Source: a virus
Direction: 5' to 3' (one strand)
DNA length: 55,661 bases
IMG/VR virus record: IMGVR_UViG_3300025122_000018
Location: 1-55,661 of that record
Shown here in pieces: positions 1 to 7,160 of the stretch. Each line of letters begins with the position of its first letter. The stretch's first letter is position 1. The translations under genes were made by a program, and so were the position numbers. The notes under the pieces are model-generated. The model was not told the origin of the DNA. It worked only from the letters and a program-made list of their open reading frames with translations, and made no database searches.

Positions 1-46
1 GGCTGATCTGCTCAGCTACAAGCGTAAGCGAGCGGGTTATAAGTAG
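1..46 (+). CDS. 3' end of calcineurin-like phosphoesterase (duplicate of the gene at the right end)
   Basis: The last 14 codons and the TAG stop of the gene at 54364-55566 are repeated here because the contig ends overlap. Reading starts at base 2. The copies differ at one codon: AGC (Ser) here and AAC (Asn) at 55534-55536. This is not a separate gene. On the circular molecule it is the same locus. Confidence 0.85.
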   Translation, partial: ADLLSYKRKRAGYK

Positions 47-141
47 TGCATGGGATTTAAGAAGAGAAATATCAAGAGCAACATCGTTGCTTGGTTTCGT
101 AGTCTAGGCGCATTCAGTGTAGGTATGTTTCTCGGCACTTG
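1..141. repeat. Terminal direct repeat, left copy (contig overlap)
   Basis: These 141 bases recur at 55521-55661 with one difference, G at 15 against A at 55535. The repeat runs through the 3' end of the phosphoesterase gene and the 5' part of a small membrane-protein gene. This is what a circular or circularly permuted genome opened at an arbitrary point looks like. A true short direct terminal repeat is possible, but a repeat that starts inside a gene and has an assembler-like length makes overlap of contig ends more likely. Confidence 0.9.
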
Positions 142-202
142 CTACGGCGCTGTGGTTGCGACCCTGACTAGCTACGCTATACTTTCTGTCCTTGGGCCGT
201 AG
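50..202 (+). CDS. Small membrane protein (50 aa)
   Basis: ATG at 50 opens 50 codons ending in TAG at 200-202. The first 18 residues are basic and polar. From about residue 19 to 48 the chain is hydrophobic (GAFSVGMFLGTCYGAVVATL and on), which predicts one or two membrane helices with a positive N-terminus inside. It starts 3 bases after the phosphoesterase stop, so the two are probably co-transcribed. No good Shine-Dalgarno site is visible, and translation may depend on coupling. Its end overlaps the convergent gene at 177-1100 by 26 bases. The function is unknown. A lysis-associated or envelope role is possible but unsupported. Confidence 0.55.
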   Translation: MGFKKRNIKSNIVAWFRSLGAFSVGMFLGTCYGAVVATLTSYAILSVLGP

Positions 203-1100
203 GCGCTTGCTTGAATCCGATTATCTTATTGAATGTATCGGCGGCCTGTTCATTGGTAACGTCGGGGTGTGTATCAAGAAGCTTCTTCATTTCCCAGAAC
301 CAAAGGCCAGTAGCTTTGTAAATATCCTCTCTCTCTCTTATGCTTTGAATATCATCGGGGATATACTGGGGAGTCTCTGGTCGATATAGCGCCAGATGCG
401 AGCGACCAGCGAGTAGCCATGCTATCATCTCTGAGCTACTTTTGTGCTCATCGTCTGTTGCATAGTGTGGAATATCTGGGAAGAGTTCCCTCATGTATAT
501 TAGGTTATACCAGCCAGCCTTTCGGAATGCCTCTCTATATTCGTCTCTGGTGTAATCTACGCCGGGTGGAATGACCACATCGCTTGGCCCCCCCTTTTTC
601 CCAATGGCCCACTCTAGATTTTCCGGTATAAAGCCGTGCGCCAACTCATGGTGCTTCATGCCTGTCTTCAACCCCTCACTTATCTTCGGGCCGCCTATTG
701 TGATCTTCCCCATCCCTGATCCTTGAGATCCGGGGGAGTAATATGCCGGTGCGCCTAGCTCTTCGGCAGCAGCCGGATCGTGTACAGCCTCAGTTTCCCA
801 TATTTGATATTGTAAGTATGGGAATATGTTCTTATCGTACTCTGCCGCCGCTGCTTCGTATGAGGTTGGGTTTCCTGCGTAGTCTCGTTGGTCCATTAGA
901 AACCGTATGTAAGACTCTCTGCCGAGACCACGATGGAGACTTGTTTCTTTCCCAGCCATCTGTTCGATCATGTTGACCGGAGCCTGAGCTTGAGATTCTG
1001 GGTAGCGCCCCCACTCATCGCGTAGGTCTTCAGTCGGCTTAGAGGTAGGCTTAGTCGGCTCAGGGATAATCGGAGGTTGTCGGTAATGGTCAGGCAGCAT
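177..1100 (-). CDS. Putative HExxH zinc metallopeptidase-like protein (307 aa)
   Basis: The protein has a proline-rich, probably disordered N-terminus (residues 1-42), then a compact domain with the zincin signature HELAH at 151-155. Downstream Glu224 in SSSEMIAW could be a third zinc ligand, as in gluzincins. The motif and spacing are seen directly; protease activity is inferred. No signal peptide is visible. It is a lone minus-strand gene in a plus-strand neighbourhood. An extended -10 lies only a few bases before the ATG, and an in-frame stop lies 9 bases upstream, so the ATG is well fixed and the mRNA may be almost leaderless. Two other proteins of this phage carry HExxH motifs. A structural, non-catalytic role remains possible. 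Confidence 0.6.
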   Translation of the reverse strand: MLPDHYRQPPIIPEPTKPTSKPTEDLRDEWGRYPESQAQAPVNMIEQMAGKETSLHRGLGRESYIRFLMDQRDYAGNPTSYEAAAAEYDKNIFPYLQYQIWETEAVHDPAAAEELGAPAYYSPGSQGSGMGKITIGGPKISEGLKTGMKHHELAHGFIPENLEWAIGKKGGPSDVVIPPGVDYTRDEYREAFRKAGWYNLIYMRELFPDIPHYATDDEHKSSSEMIAWLLAGRSHLALYRPETPQYIPDDIQSIREREDIYKATGLWFWEMKKLLDTHPDVTNEQAADTFNKIIGFKQAPTAQGQKV

Positions 1101-1105
1101 GAGGT

Positions 1106-1114
1106 CTTATAACA
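1106..1114 (-). promoter_or_regulatory. Extended -10 (TGTTATAAG) for the minus-strand HExxH gene
   Basis: On the minus strand TGTTATAAG matches an extended -10 (TGnTATAAT) with one mismatch. It sits so close to the ATG at 1100 that transcription would start at or near the start codon. The same TTATGTTATA decamer lies upstream of the minus gene at 4849-5769. No convincing -35 was found, which fits an extended -10 promoter. Inferred only. Confidence 0.35.
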
Positions 1115-1213
1115 TAAAGGGTGTGATTCTCCACCATTGCGAACGGTTCAAGACGATCCGGTACAACACGAATCGCTGTGCAGGTACTAAGTTGTACTTG
1201 CATGGAGGTGCGT

Positions 1214-1411
1214 ATGTCTATGGAGAAGGCTGTAATAGTTTCTTTGGTTGTTGTTGTTATGGTGGGTATCCTATCATTTTTCGGTACAACTATATCGTGG
1301 GGGTTTACTACTCTCGCAGACTGCTTTGCTGAAAGTTTTGATTCGTCCTGTTATAGTAAGAGTGATAACGAACAAGTTGATGTTGACGACCCGATGTGGT
1401 GGCCCCATTAA
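1214..1411 (+). CDS. Small single-pass membrane protein (65 aa)
   Basis: ATG at 1214 is chosen because GGAGGTG ends 3 bases upstream. Reading further upstream in the frame gives Cys-rich sequence with no ribosome site. Residues 5-25 (AVIVSLVVVVMVGILSFFGT) form a strong transmembrane helix. The C-terminal 35 residues are acidic and carry two cysteines. The topology (short N-terminus, one TM, acidic tail) resembles small phage envelope or spanin-like proteins, but there is no diagnostic motif. It lies 12 bases before the 846-aa gene and is probably co-transcribed with it. Confidence 0.6.
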   Translation: MSMEKAVIVSLVVVVMVGILSFFGTTISWGFTTLADCFAESFDSSCYSKSDNEQVDVDDPMWWPH

Positions 1412-1423
1412 AGAGAGGAATAG

Positions 1424-3964
1424 ATGGCGGAAGAGTACACCCTACTTCGATATGGTCTAGGTGGGCAGCACTCTACCGATGAGCAGATCCGTCTTGAGAA
1501 AGCGAGAGCGGAAGAGAGGTTTAGTAAGAAATCGAAACAAGCTGTGATAGATGCTGAGATGGAGGCCGCCCTCCCTACTCCTGAAAATGTTGAAGACTTG
1601 ACTATGGAGCAGATATACCAAACCAGACGAGGGGGGCGGGGCGGAAGCGGTGTCCTCAATAGAATGCGTCTGGCTGAAGAGTTTGAACCAGCGGTGGAAT
1701 CTGAAACAGGAATCAACACTCTGTCTGGGGCGGTGATCGACCCACTTAGGATTGGATATAAGGGTGGCCCACTAGAGAGTGAGAGGGAGTCTCAGGTTAT
1801 GGGAGACTATTTGCTTGGCCCCACTAAAGAGTTTTTGATATCTCCAGAACTGGCAAGAGCATATCTTAACAAGGCCAAGGAAGTGGATGCCTCTGGCACA
1901 CCATACAGATACATAGATCCGAAGATCGAGAAAGAGTTGAGGAACATAGCTTATCCAACCCCTACGATGGACAGGTCTGGCCGAACTAGACCAACCCCAA
2001 CATGGGAAGAAAGGACGCGAGATCTGGCGCTTCCGCTTGATGCTTTAGATCCACTAGGTGATGTCGTTAGGGTCGGCAGTGGTCTTGCCCATGTCGGTGC
2101 TGGTGTTGCTACGGATAAGCCAAAGCTTACTCAGGCTGGTATAGGTCTGAGCACGGAGGGTGCTATTGGCCTTCTGTTCACAGGCGGAATGGCAGCAATG
2201 GGCACTAGGCTTGCAACTAACCCAGAAGCAAGGGCGGCGGTTGGGGAGTTCGTTTCGGGCGTGAGCGGAAATAAGACCGCTATTGTCGCCTCAAAAGTAG
2301 TGCTGAGATATCCAGATTTGTTTGGTCCAGCCCATAGACAGGCGGCGGAAGAGGTGCTTGATAAGGTTGCTCGCAAAGAGAGTGGGGTAGCCGCTCGTCA
2401 GGCCCAGCTTGAGGGTGTCACAGATCCCACTACTACTCAGTTTGATGAAGCCCTAAATCCGGGCCGACCGATCCGGTCTGAAAACCCTATGCTGGCACCG
2501 GGCGTAAAGAGAGGGGAGTTTCAATCAACCCGGCAGGGCTATGACGAGGCGCTTTCCGAACTACAGGAAGCTGGTATTGATCCAATGACTGATACTATTT
2601 TGTATAGACAGGGAGCGTTGGATAGGCTGGCAACAGAGGGCTTTGATACGGCGCTTGCAGCTAAGAAAGCACATATGAAGGAAACTAGACATCAGCTAAA
2701 CGAGGCGCTTGAGCGTGCTTGGGAGGCCGAGCATGGCAGTGTACCCCACAAGCCTTTCCACTTTTACGATCTGGATGATCTACCAGATGTGGCTGAATCT
2801 GCGTTAGTTGAAGGGGAGAATATAATTCTTTCAGATCTTTTCGCTGTTGCGTCAACGGCTCGGGATGATTTTGCTGAGTTTTGGGGGAAGAAGATGGACA
2901 TCGACGACACGGTTAGACAACTTCGGGTAGTGCAAGCGGCAGATGTTCATGGGCAAAAGCTGGCACATGCTAATACGACCAGTGTTGCTGCACGGGCATA
3001 TGGGCCGGACTATAAAAACAATCCTATGTTCCAACTAAAACAAGCAGATTACAAGCTAACGGTTGAGCCGTATGTCTTTGATAAATATATCCGAGAATCT
3101 GGAGAGATTATTCTCTCTGGTCAACAGCATCTTGAAAATATAGTGGCAGATAGTCTGTTAGACCCGGTAACTAATAATATTGCAAAAAGAATGCTTAATT
3201 CTGGGATTCTTAAGAATGTGCCTGTTGTTTTTGGAGGTAAGCCTAATCCGCGTAGTGGTGGGTATTATCGTCCGAAGGGCGGGGGGATGGTGAATGGTAT
3301 CGATCAGGGCATCGTAGTAATTAACGGTGGCTCTAACGCCGTTTATAATCAATATTCGCTTATACACGAACTGGAGCACGCCCTTACTGTCAGGCTTATA
3401 AGGGGTCAGCTTGGGCCTAAATATGTTAAGAAAGCAGAAAAAATGAATCAGGATATTGCGGCTCTAAGAAAGCATGTTGATCGTTATATCTTGGAAGCCC
3501 TTGATCGTGGAGATGAAGGTATGGCTCTTGCTATTAACCGGTCTGGCCTACTCTCAGGGCGTGGCCTCCAACCAGATATAGAACCTAGTGAATTAGCAAA
3601 GCAACTTAGGAGGGGTTCGTCTGGTGGAAGGCCGTCGCCTTGGTCATATGGAAATTATGATAATCTAGAGTTTCTATCAGAGTTATATGGTAACCCCGAA
3701 TTTAGAGAGGTATTAAAGATGGTGCCTATTCCAAGACAGTTTAGGGGTAGCGATCTTGGGCTGGAATCAGCACAACCAAATGCTCTTCAAAGAGTACTGG
3801 GTGGTATATCTGAGGCGCTGGGAGTAGAAAGGAAAGAGCTTGATAGCTTATATCATGCTATGGATGTGAGGGGGAGATTTGGGGCAGATGTTGTTGCTGA
3901 TAATCCGGGTCAAGGTATTCTTAGAGATGTTGGTCAAGGTGAGTACTCGCTCAGACCCCAATAG
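1424..3964 (+). CDS. Large HExxH-containing phage protein (846 aa), putative virion or injected protein
   Basis: GAGAGG precedes the ATG. The N-terminal 200 residues are charged and look extended. Residues 220-265 are Gly/Ala-rich and hydrophobic (GAIGLLFTGGMAAMG) and could insert in a membrane. The middle is helical, with coiled-coil-like stretches around 300-480. A zincin motif HELEH lies at 648-652, in a YSLIHELEHALTV context typical of metallopeptidase-like domains in large phage and mobile-element polyvalent proteins. Length, the membrane-active patch and the motif resemble proteins packaged and ejected with DNA, but that role is inferred. It is followed by a 132-base gap with a possible promoter. 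Confidence 0.65.
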   Translation: MAEEYTLLRYGLGGQHSTDEQIRLEKARAEERFSKKSKQAVIDAEMEAALPTPENVEDLTMEQIYQTRRGGRGGSGVLNRMRLAEEFEPAVESETGINTLSGAVIDPLRIGYKGGPLESERESQVMGDYLLGPTKEFLISPELARAYLNKAKEVDASGTPYRYIDPKIEKELRNIAYPTPTMDRSGRTRPTPTWEERTRDLALPLDALDPLGDVVRVGSGLAHVGAGVATDKPKLTQAGIGLSTEGAIGLLFTGGMAAMGTRLATNPEARAAVGEFVSGVSGNKTAIVASKVVLRYPDLFGPAHRQAAEEVLDKVARKESGVAARQAQLEGVTDPTTTQFDEALNPGRPIRSENPMLAPGVKRGEFQSTRQGYDEALSELQEAGIDPMTDTILYRQGALDRLATEGFDTALAAKKAHMKETRHQLNEALERAWEAEHGSVPHKPFHFYDLDDLPDVAESALVEGENIILSDLFAVASTARDDFAEFWGKKMDIDDTVRQLRVVQAADVHGQKLAHANTTSVAARAYGPDYKNNPMFQLKQADYKLTVEPYVFDKYIRESGEIILSGQQHLENIVADSLLDPVTNNIAKRMLNSGILKNVPVVFGGKPNPRSGGYYRPKGGGMVNGIDQGIVVINGGSNAVYNQYSLIHELEHALTVRLIRGQLGPKYVKKAEKMNQDIAALRKHVDRYILEALDRGDEGMALAINRSGLLSGRGLQPDIEPSELAKQLRRGSSGGRPSPWSYGNYDNLEFLSELYGNPEFREVLKMVPIPRQFRGSDLGLESAQPNALQRVLGGISEALGVERKELDSLYHAMDVRGRFGADVVADNPGQGILRDVGQGEYSLRPQ

Positions 3965-4064
3965 GCATGATTCTCTCCCTCCCGATAAAGAAACTTGGCA
4001 TACTCAAGAGGGCTGGTTGGGTAACGGGTTAAATCATTAGTGTGTCTGCTTCAGTGAAACACAT

Positions 4065-4070
4065 TATAAT
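4065..4070 (+). promoter_or_regulatory. Candidate promoter -10 box (TATAAT)
   Basis: A perfect TATAAT lies in the AT-rich gap before the gene at 4097. About 26 bases separate it from the ATG, leaving room for a leader with the GAGAGG ribosome site. No clear -35 box sits 16-18 bases upstream, so the call is moderate at best. It would drive the two small beta-rich proteins at 4097 and 4468. Confidence 0.35.
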
Positions 4071-4096
4071 AACAAAAGCTTCTAGAGAGGATTCAA

Positions 4097-4459
4097 ATGG
4101 CTACGACTAAGGGTGGATTTAGAAGAACGCTGACTTATAAGTTGAGTCAAGTTACGGACCAAGCAACTGATGTTACTCAAGACCTCTCTGGTTCGTCCGG
4201 TCGGGTCTTCTTTGTTAAGGTTGTCGGCGGTTCTGGAGATGCCTATCTTAAATTCTATGATACCGACCCTGTTGTGGCTGGCACCACCGCACCGCTTTTC
4301 GTCTTATATGCGAAGGCAAGCGTCACAACAGAGATGTTTATTCCTCAAGGCATTCCTTTTACAAACAGTATCTCAATCTATGCTAACAGTACTGACGGAG
4401 ATGGCGGCACTACAGCCGGGTTTGGTTCAACTATAAATGTTACTATAGTGAGTAATTAG
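4097..4459 (+). CDS. Small beta-rich putative structural protein A (120 aa)
   Basis: Start follows AGAGAGG. The sequence is Thr/Ser/Gly-rich with alternating hydrophobic residues, typical of a beta-sandwich virion or decoration protein, and has no cysteines. The central part (YLKFYDTDPVVAGTTAPLFV, then IPQGIPF) aligns by eye with the next gene's product (YLSIWN, GTTKPHTVL, FPGGLAFG), so the two appear to be diverged paralogues. The 8-base gap to that gene suggests one transcript. Its place outside the main late operon argues for an accessory head or fibre protein. Function is inferred only. Confidence 0.6.
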   Translation: MATTKGGFRRTLTYKLSQVTDQATDVTQDLSGSSGRVFFVKVVGGSGDAYLKFYDTDPVVAGTTAPLFVLYAKASVTTEMFIPQGIPFTNSISIYANSTDGDGGTTAGFGSTINVTIVSN

Positions 4460-4467
4460 GAGATATA

Positions 4468-4848
4468 ATGGCAGTTGTTGTAACAGAATTTGGGACGCAT
4501 AGTGTCTCTAAGATCATCAGAGATACTGACTCTGATACTACCGTTGAGTCGAACATAAACTCTGGAGCAGCTACTGTTCAGCAGATCTCAATCAACAACT
4601 CGGTTAATGCAAGTGATCCTTTCTACTTGAGTATATGGAATGTCACAAGTTCTCCGACATTTGGAACGACTAAGCCACATACAGTTTTGTTCTGCCCAGC
4701 AGGAAGCGCCATAGATTATATCTTTCCCGGTGGTCTTGCTTTCGGAACAGGAATGGCAATAGGTGGATCGAAGACTCAGGGTTTGGTAGCGAGTTGGAGT
4801 CCCGCCAACCCAAGCAACTCTGTTGCGGTAGCCATCTATATCCAGTAG
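4468..4848 (+). CDS. Small beta-rich putative structural protein B (126 aa)
   Basis: AGGAG lies 6 bases before the ATG. Like its neighbour it is Ser/Thr/Gly/Ala-rich with alternating hydrophobics and shares the same core pattern, including a GTT-P turn and a (F/I)P-G-(I/L)-F segment near residues 90-100. A tandem duplication followed by divergence is the simplest reading. Its stop abuts the stop of the convergent minus gene (TAG then CTA) with no base between, so no room exists for an independent terminator. A head-decoration or fibre role is plausible. Confidence 0.6.
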   Translation: MAVVVTEFGTHSVSKIIRDTDSDTTVESNINSGAATVQQISINNSVNASDPFYLSIWNVTSSPTFGTTKPHTVLFCPAGSAIDYIFPGGLAFGTGMAIGGSKTQGLVASWSPANPSNSVAVAIYIQ

Positions 4849-5769
4849 CTAAGCCTTTCTGACGACATCGAAGAGTTCTTGCTTATAGCGCATTCCCTCT
4901 TCGGTTTCAGGCTCCCAATCGTTTACGAGATCGGCAACTGATTTTTCTTTGTCATCTGACATCGGATAGCCTTGAGCCTCAAGCCACTCTGACTTGAACT
5001 TCTCTTTGATCTCGTTATAGGCTTTTCCTTTGGTTAAAACTACGCCCTTAGCCTTGCTGCCCTTAGGTACAGTTAAGATTTTGATAGATCCGTCATCTAG
5101 AAACTCGTAAGACCAGCCGCCCTGATCCTTAACCTCGACACCCTTAAGTCCCAGCGGGTCACCCTCTTCTCCAAGAAGCTCAGCCTCTATAGCATCTCCG
5201 GGGCCAGCCTTCTTAGACTTTGACTTTGGAGGAGCAGATGGAAGCTCCTCTTCTGCTGGCGCTCCCTGACGCAAGGTGAACCATTCTTTATCTGGATCGT
5301 CGTGATATTCGGTTCGTCCCTTGGGTGGTGCAGCGCCGGGAAGATAGAAGGCATTCCCCTCCTCATCATATGTAATCTTAGGAAGCTCTGGCTTCTTTTG
5401 AGCCTCTTCTATTATGTCCCAATCTGCAAGGAGGCTTGGCTCCGATGACGCATATCTACCGGGGCTTCCCTTAAGACCCTTGGCGATAGAACCAGTAGTC
5501 GGAGTAACTATATAATCTCTGGGATGTGTTCTTGGGCCGCCGATTGTGGGATACCTACTTCGGGTAGACTTTTCTGCGCCCGTGGCCGCATCTATAATAT
5601 TCTTTAGATTTTGGCCAGATGCCATCGACATGAGCATGTCTCGAACAGCCTGTTTGACGGCCAACTCCTCTGTTGCTTTCGCCTGTTTGACGGCCAACTC
5701 CTCTGTTACTTTCTCTTGAACATCTGCTAGATGTGGTGGTAAGTTGATGGAAATCTTTTCTTTCGCCAT
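4849..5769 (-). CDS. Charged coiled-coil-type hypothetical protein (306 aa)
   Basis: GGGAG lies upstream of the ATG. The N-terminus (MAKEKISINLPPHLADVQ) is followed by a helical stretch with two near-identical 11-residue repeats (TEELAVKQA, residues about 20-42) encoded by a 33-base tandem duplication. The middle is low-complexity, rich in Pro, Lys and Glu (PPKSKSKKAGPGD). The C-terminal 100 residues look globular (WSYEFLDDGSIKILTVPKGS). No membrane segment or catalytic motif is visible. It has its own upstream region with an extended -10. The other lone minus gene, 53574-54065, has a similar charged composition. Function unknown. Confidence 0.6.
   Translation of the reverse strand: MAKEKISINLPPHLADVQEKVTEELAVKQAKATEELAVKQAVRDMLMSMASGQNLKNIIDAATGAEKSTRSRYPTIGGPRTHPRDYIVTPTTGSIAKGLKGSPGRYASSEPSLLADWDIIEEAQKKPELPKITYDEEGNAFYLPGAAPPKGRTEYHDDPDKEWFTLRQGAPAEEELPSAPPKSKSKKAGPGDAIEAELLGEEGDPLGLKGVEVKDQGGWSYEFLDDGSIKILTVPKGSKAKGVVLTKGKAYNEIKEKFKSEWLEAQGYPMSDDKEKSVADLVNDWEPETEEGMRYKQELFDVVRKA
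5649..5708 (-). repeat. 33-base tandem repeat inside the 306-aa gene
   Basis: The segment starting at 5649 repeats from 5682 with period 33 and only a couple of mismatches. It encodes two 11-residue heptad-like units (TEELAVKQA) near the N-terminus of the minus-strand protein. Period 33 keeps the frame. This looks like a recent slippage or duplication event in a coiled coil. Confidence 0.75.
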
Positions 5770-5789
5770 GTGTTCTCCCTAATCAAACA

Positions 5790-5800
5790 TCATATAACAT
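5790..5800 (-). promoter_or_regulatory. Extended -10-like box (TGTTATATG) for the minus gene at 4849-5769
   Basis: On the minus strand TTATGTTATATG lies about 20-30 bases before the ATG, leaving space for the GGGAG ribosome site. It shares the decamer TTATGTTATA with the region just upstream of the minus gene at 177-1100. The -35 is weak, as expected for an extended -10. It sits in the short divergent gap and would let this gene fire independently of the late operon. Confidence 0.35.
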
Positions 5801-5856
5801 AACGATTAACTTGCGACATTGCCCTCGACAATATATCAATGTCTAGGGGTTGTCAG

Positions 5857-6279
5857 ATGAACGGAAGTATCACAGAAAGTGAGCATGAGTTCTTTTTTCA
5901 GGGGAAGGAAAAGGAAGATGCTTTTGATGCGGCTGCAAAAAGATTGTTCGTTGTATTGGGTAGACTTAGGCACACTTTCCGGGGGAATAATCTCCGCGCA
6001 ACTGGCACCCTCTCACTTAAAGAGCCGCTACATAAGGTTGACAAGATCAGATGGTCTGGTATTCGTGGAGACTTTATGATTAAAATGCAGGACAAAGATA
6101 ATTGGATACCTCTCTCAGAGGCTTCAGCAGATAGACCGTGGCTTATGATTCCTTTAGTTAGGAACGGGAAAGAGCTATTTCAGATAGCGTTTGATATAAA
6201 ACAATCAATGTCTGAAGACATGGGGTCTTGCGCGGATAGTGGAGAGGCCCAGATCGCACAAATATTGGAGAACAAATGA
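5857..6279 (+). CDS. Hypothetical protein at the head of the packaging cluster (140 aa)
   Basis: An in-frame ATG also exists at 5839, but AGGGG at 5846-5850 is correctly spaced for ATG 5857, so the shorter start is preferred. The product is soluble and mixed alpha/beta, with a basic middle (RLRHTFRGNNLRATGTLSLK) and a segment IRWSGIRGDFMIKMQDKDNW. No family is recognised. Its stop overlaps the next start (ATGA, 6276-6279), so the two are translationally coupled. Position just before the terminase genes suggests a late accessory role. Confidence 0.6.
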   Translation: MNGSITESEHEFFFQGKEKEDAFDAAAKRLFVVLGRLRHTFRGNNLRATGTLSLKEPLHKVDKIRWSGIRGDFMIKMQDKDNWIPLSEASADRPWLMIPLVRNGKELFQIAFDIKQSMSEDMGSCADSGEAQIAQILENK

Positions 6280-6536
6280 GAGAGCTACTTTCTAAACTAT
6301 CGTCGAAGGATCTTAATCGGCTTAAGATTATAATAATAGACGAGCTTAAAAGCAGGAATCCCCAGAGGGGAAGGAAGATATACCAGAAAACTATTGAGAT
6401 GCTAGAAGACCTCCATGAGTATCCACCCAGAGAGGTCGCAGATATGTATCTAGTATCTAGGCAATATGCCTATTACCTATGCAAGAAGCACAGCATTATA
6501 CCAGTTAGGCATCGCAAATTAGAACGCCGAAACTAG
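6276..6536 (+). CDS. Small helix-turn-helix-like DNA-binding protein (86 aa)
   Basis: The protein is basic throughout. Residues about 40-75 (EDLHEYPPREVADMYLVSRQ) read as a helix-turn-helix, with the recognition helix near SRQYAYYLCKKHSI. This is the layout of small sigma-like, transposase-type or terminase-small-subunit HTH proteins. It is coupled to the preceding gene by ATGA and lies one gene before TerS/TerL, so it could regulate late genes or help recognise the packaging site. Its end overlaps the convergent minus gene at 6505 by 32 bases. Confidence 0.6.
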   Translation: MRELLSKLSSKDLNRLKIIIIDELKSRNPQRGRKIYQKTIEMLEDLHEYPPREVADMYLVSRQYAYYLCKKHSIIPVRHRKLERRN

Positions 6537-6801
6537 GAACAAAGGTGTACTCATCTTTCCCAGAAATGATTGTTGCTGGCTGGCCTCTGGAGCATCTTGC
6601 TGTAATGATTGTCATCGCCGTCTTTACCTCTTGCTCTGTCTCAAAAGGAAGAACTATTGATGTGCCAAATGTTACAACTCGTATCGAATGCTTGGGCTTC
6701 TTTGCAGCCTTCTTAACAGGGGCGGCTTTCTTTTTAGCTGGTTTATCTGCTGCTTTCTTTGCGGCATCTACCCAAGGTGTGTCAACTTTTTTCGTAGGCA
6801 T
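6505..6801 (-). CDS. Histone H1-like Lys/Ala-rich basic protein (98 aa)
   Basis: Residues 12-38 are almost wholly Lys, Ala and Pro (AAKKAADKPAKKKAAPVKK), as in the tails of bacterial histone H1-like and AlgP-like proteins. Residues 39-98 form a small hydrophobic alpha/beta domain (SIRVVTFGTSIVLPFETEQE). The tail would bind DNA non-specifically. ACGGAG precedes the ATG. The gene is on the minus strand between late plus genes with its own promoter-like sequence upstream, so it may be made early and act on DNA condensation, host chromatin or transcription. The coding evidence is good; the role is inferred. Confidence 0.65.
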   Translation of the reverse strand: MPTKKVDTPWVDAAKKAADKPAKKKAAPVKKAAKKPKHSIRVVTFGTSIVLPFETEQEVKTAMTIITARCSRGQPATIISGKDEYTFVPSFGVLICDA

Positions 6802-6828
6802 AGTAACTCCGTGTTATGGTTGCTTGTA

Positions 6829-6857
6829 GCCCTTTGAGCATAACTGGAGTCAACATG
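6829..6857 (-). promoter_or_regulatory. Sigma70-like promoter for the H1-like gene
   Basis: On the minus strand TTGTCA is followed, after exactly 17 bases, by TATGCT, about 30 bases before the ATG at 6801. This is a good sigma70-type arrangement (TTGACA-17-TATAAT). The -35 lies inside the start of the plus-strand gene at 6855, which shows how compact the overlap is. Confidence 0.45.
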
Positions 6858-7160
6858 AGTGACAAGAAAGAAGATACAAATATTTTTGATGATCGCTTCT
6901 CATTAGAGGACTACGATGGTATATTGCGGAGTCTGGAGCTTGTTGCAGATGGAATATTTACTGACAAGCTGAGGAAGGATAAGGCTGACCTTTTGATTAA
7001 GATTCTTGGTGCAGCTAGAATGACTATATCTGAGAGGAGGAAGAGCACTGCCTTGACCAATCAGGCGGTTAATCCACAGCCCCTTAACTCCAAGTCTCAG
7101 TCTTCGATTGGTTCGACTGGGCCGTTCTCTGTGTATCCACTGCCTAAAAAGATGGTATGA
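6855..7160 (+). CDS. terS: Putative terminase small subunit (101 aa)
   Basis: The start is ATG 6855, behind GGAG. An upstream ATG at 6816 in the same frame lacks a ribosome site. The protein is acidic and helical for residues 1-65 (YDGILRSLELVADGIFTDKL). Its tail is flexible, Ser/Asn/Pro-rich and ends in PLPKKMV, which could contact TerL. Its stop overlaps the TerL start by 4 bases (ATGA), the coupling expected for TerS/TerL pairs. No sequence signature of TerS is strong enough to prove this, so the call rests on size, charge pattern and position. Confidence 0.5.
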   Translation: MSDKKEDTNIFDDRFSLEDYDGILRSLELVADGIFTDKLRKDKADLLIKILGAARMTISERRKSTALTNQAVNPQPLNSKSQSSIGSTGPFSVYPLPKKMV

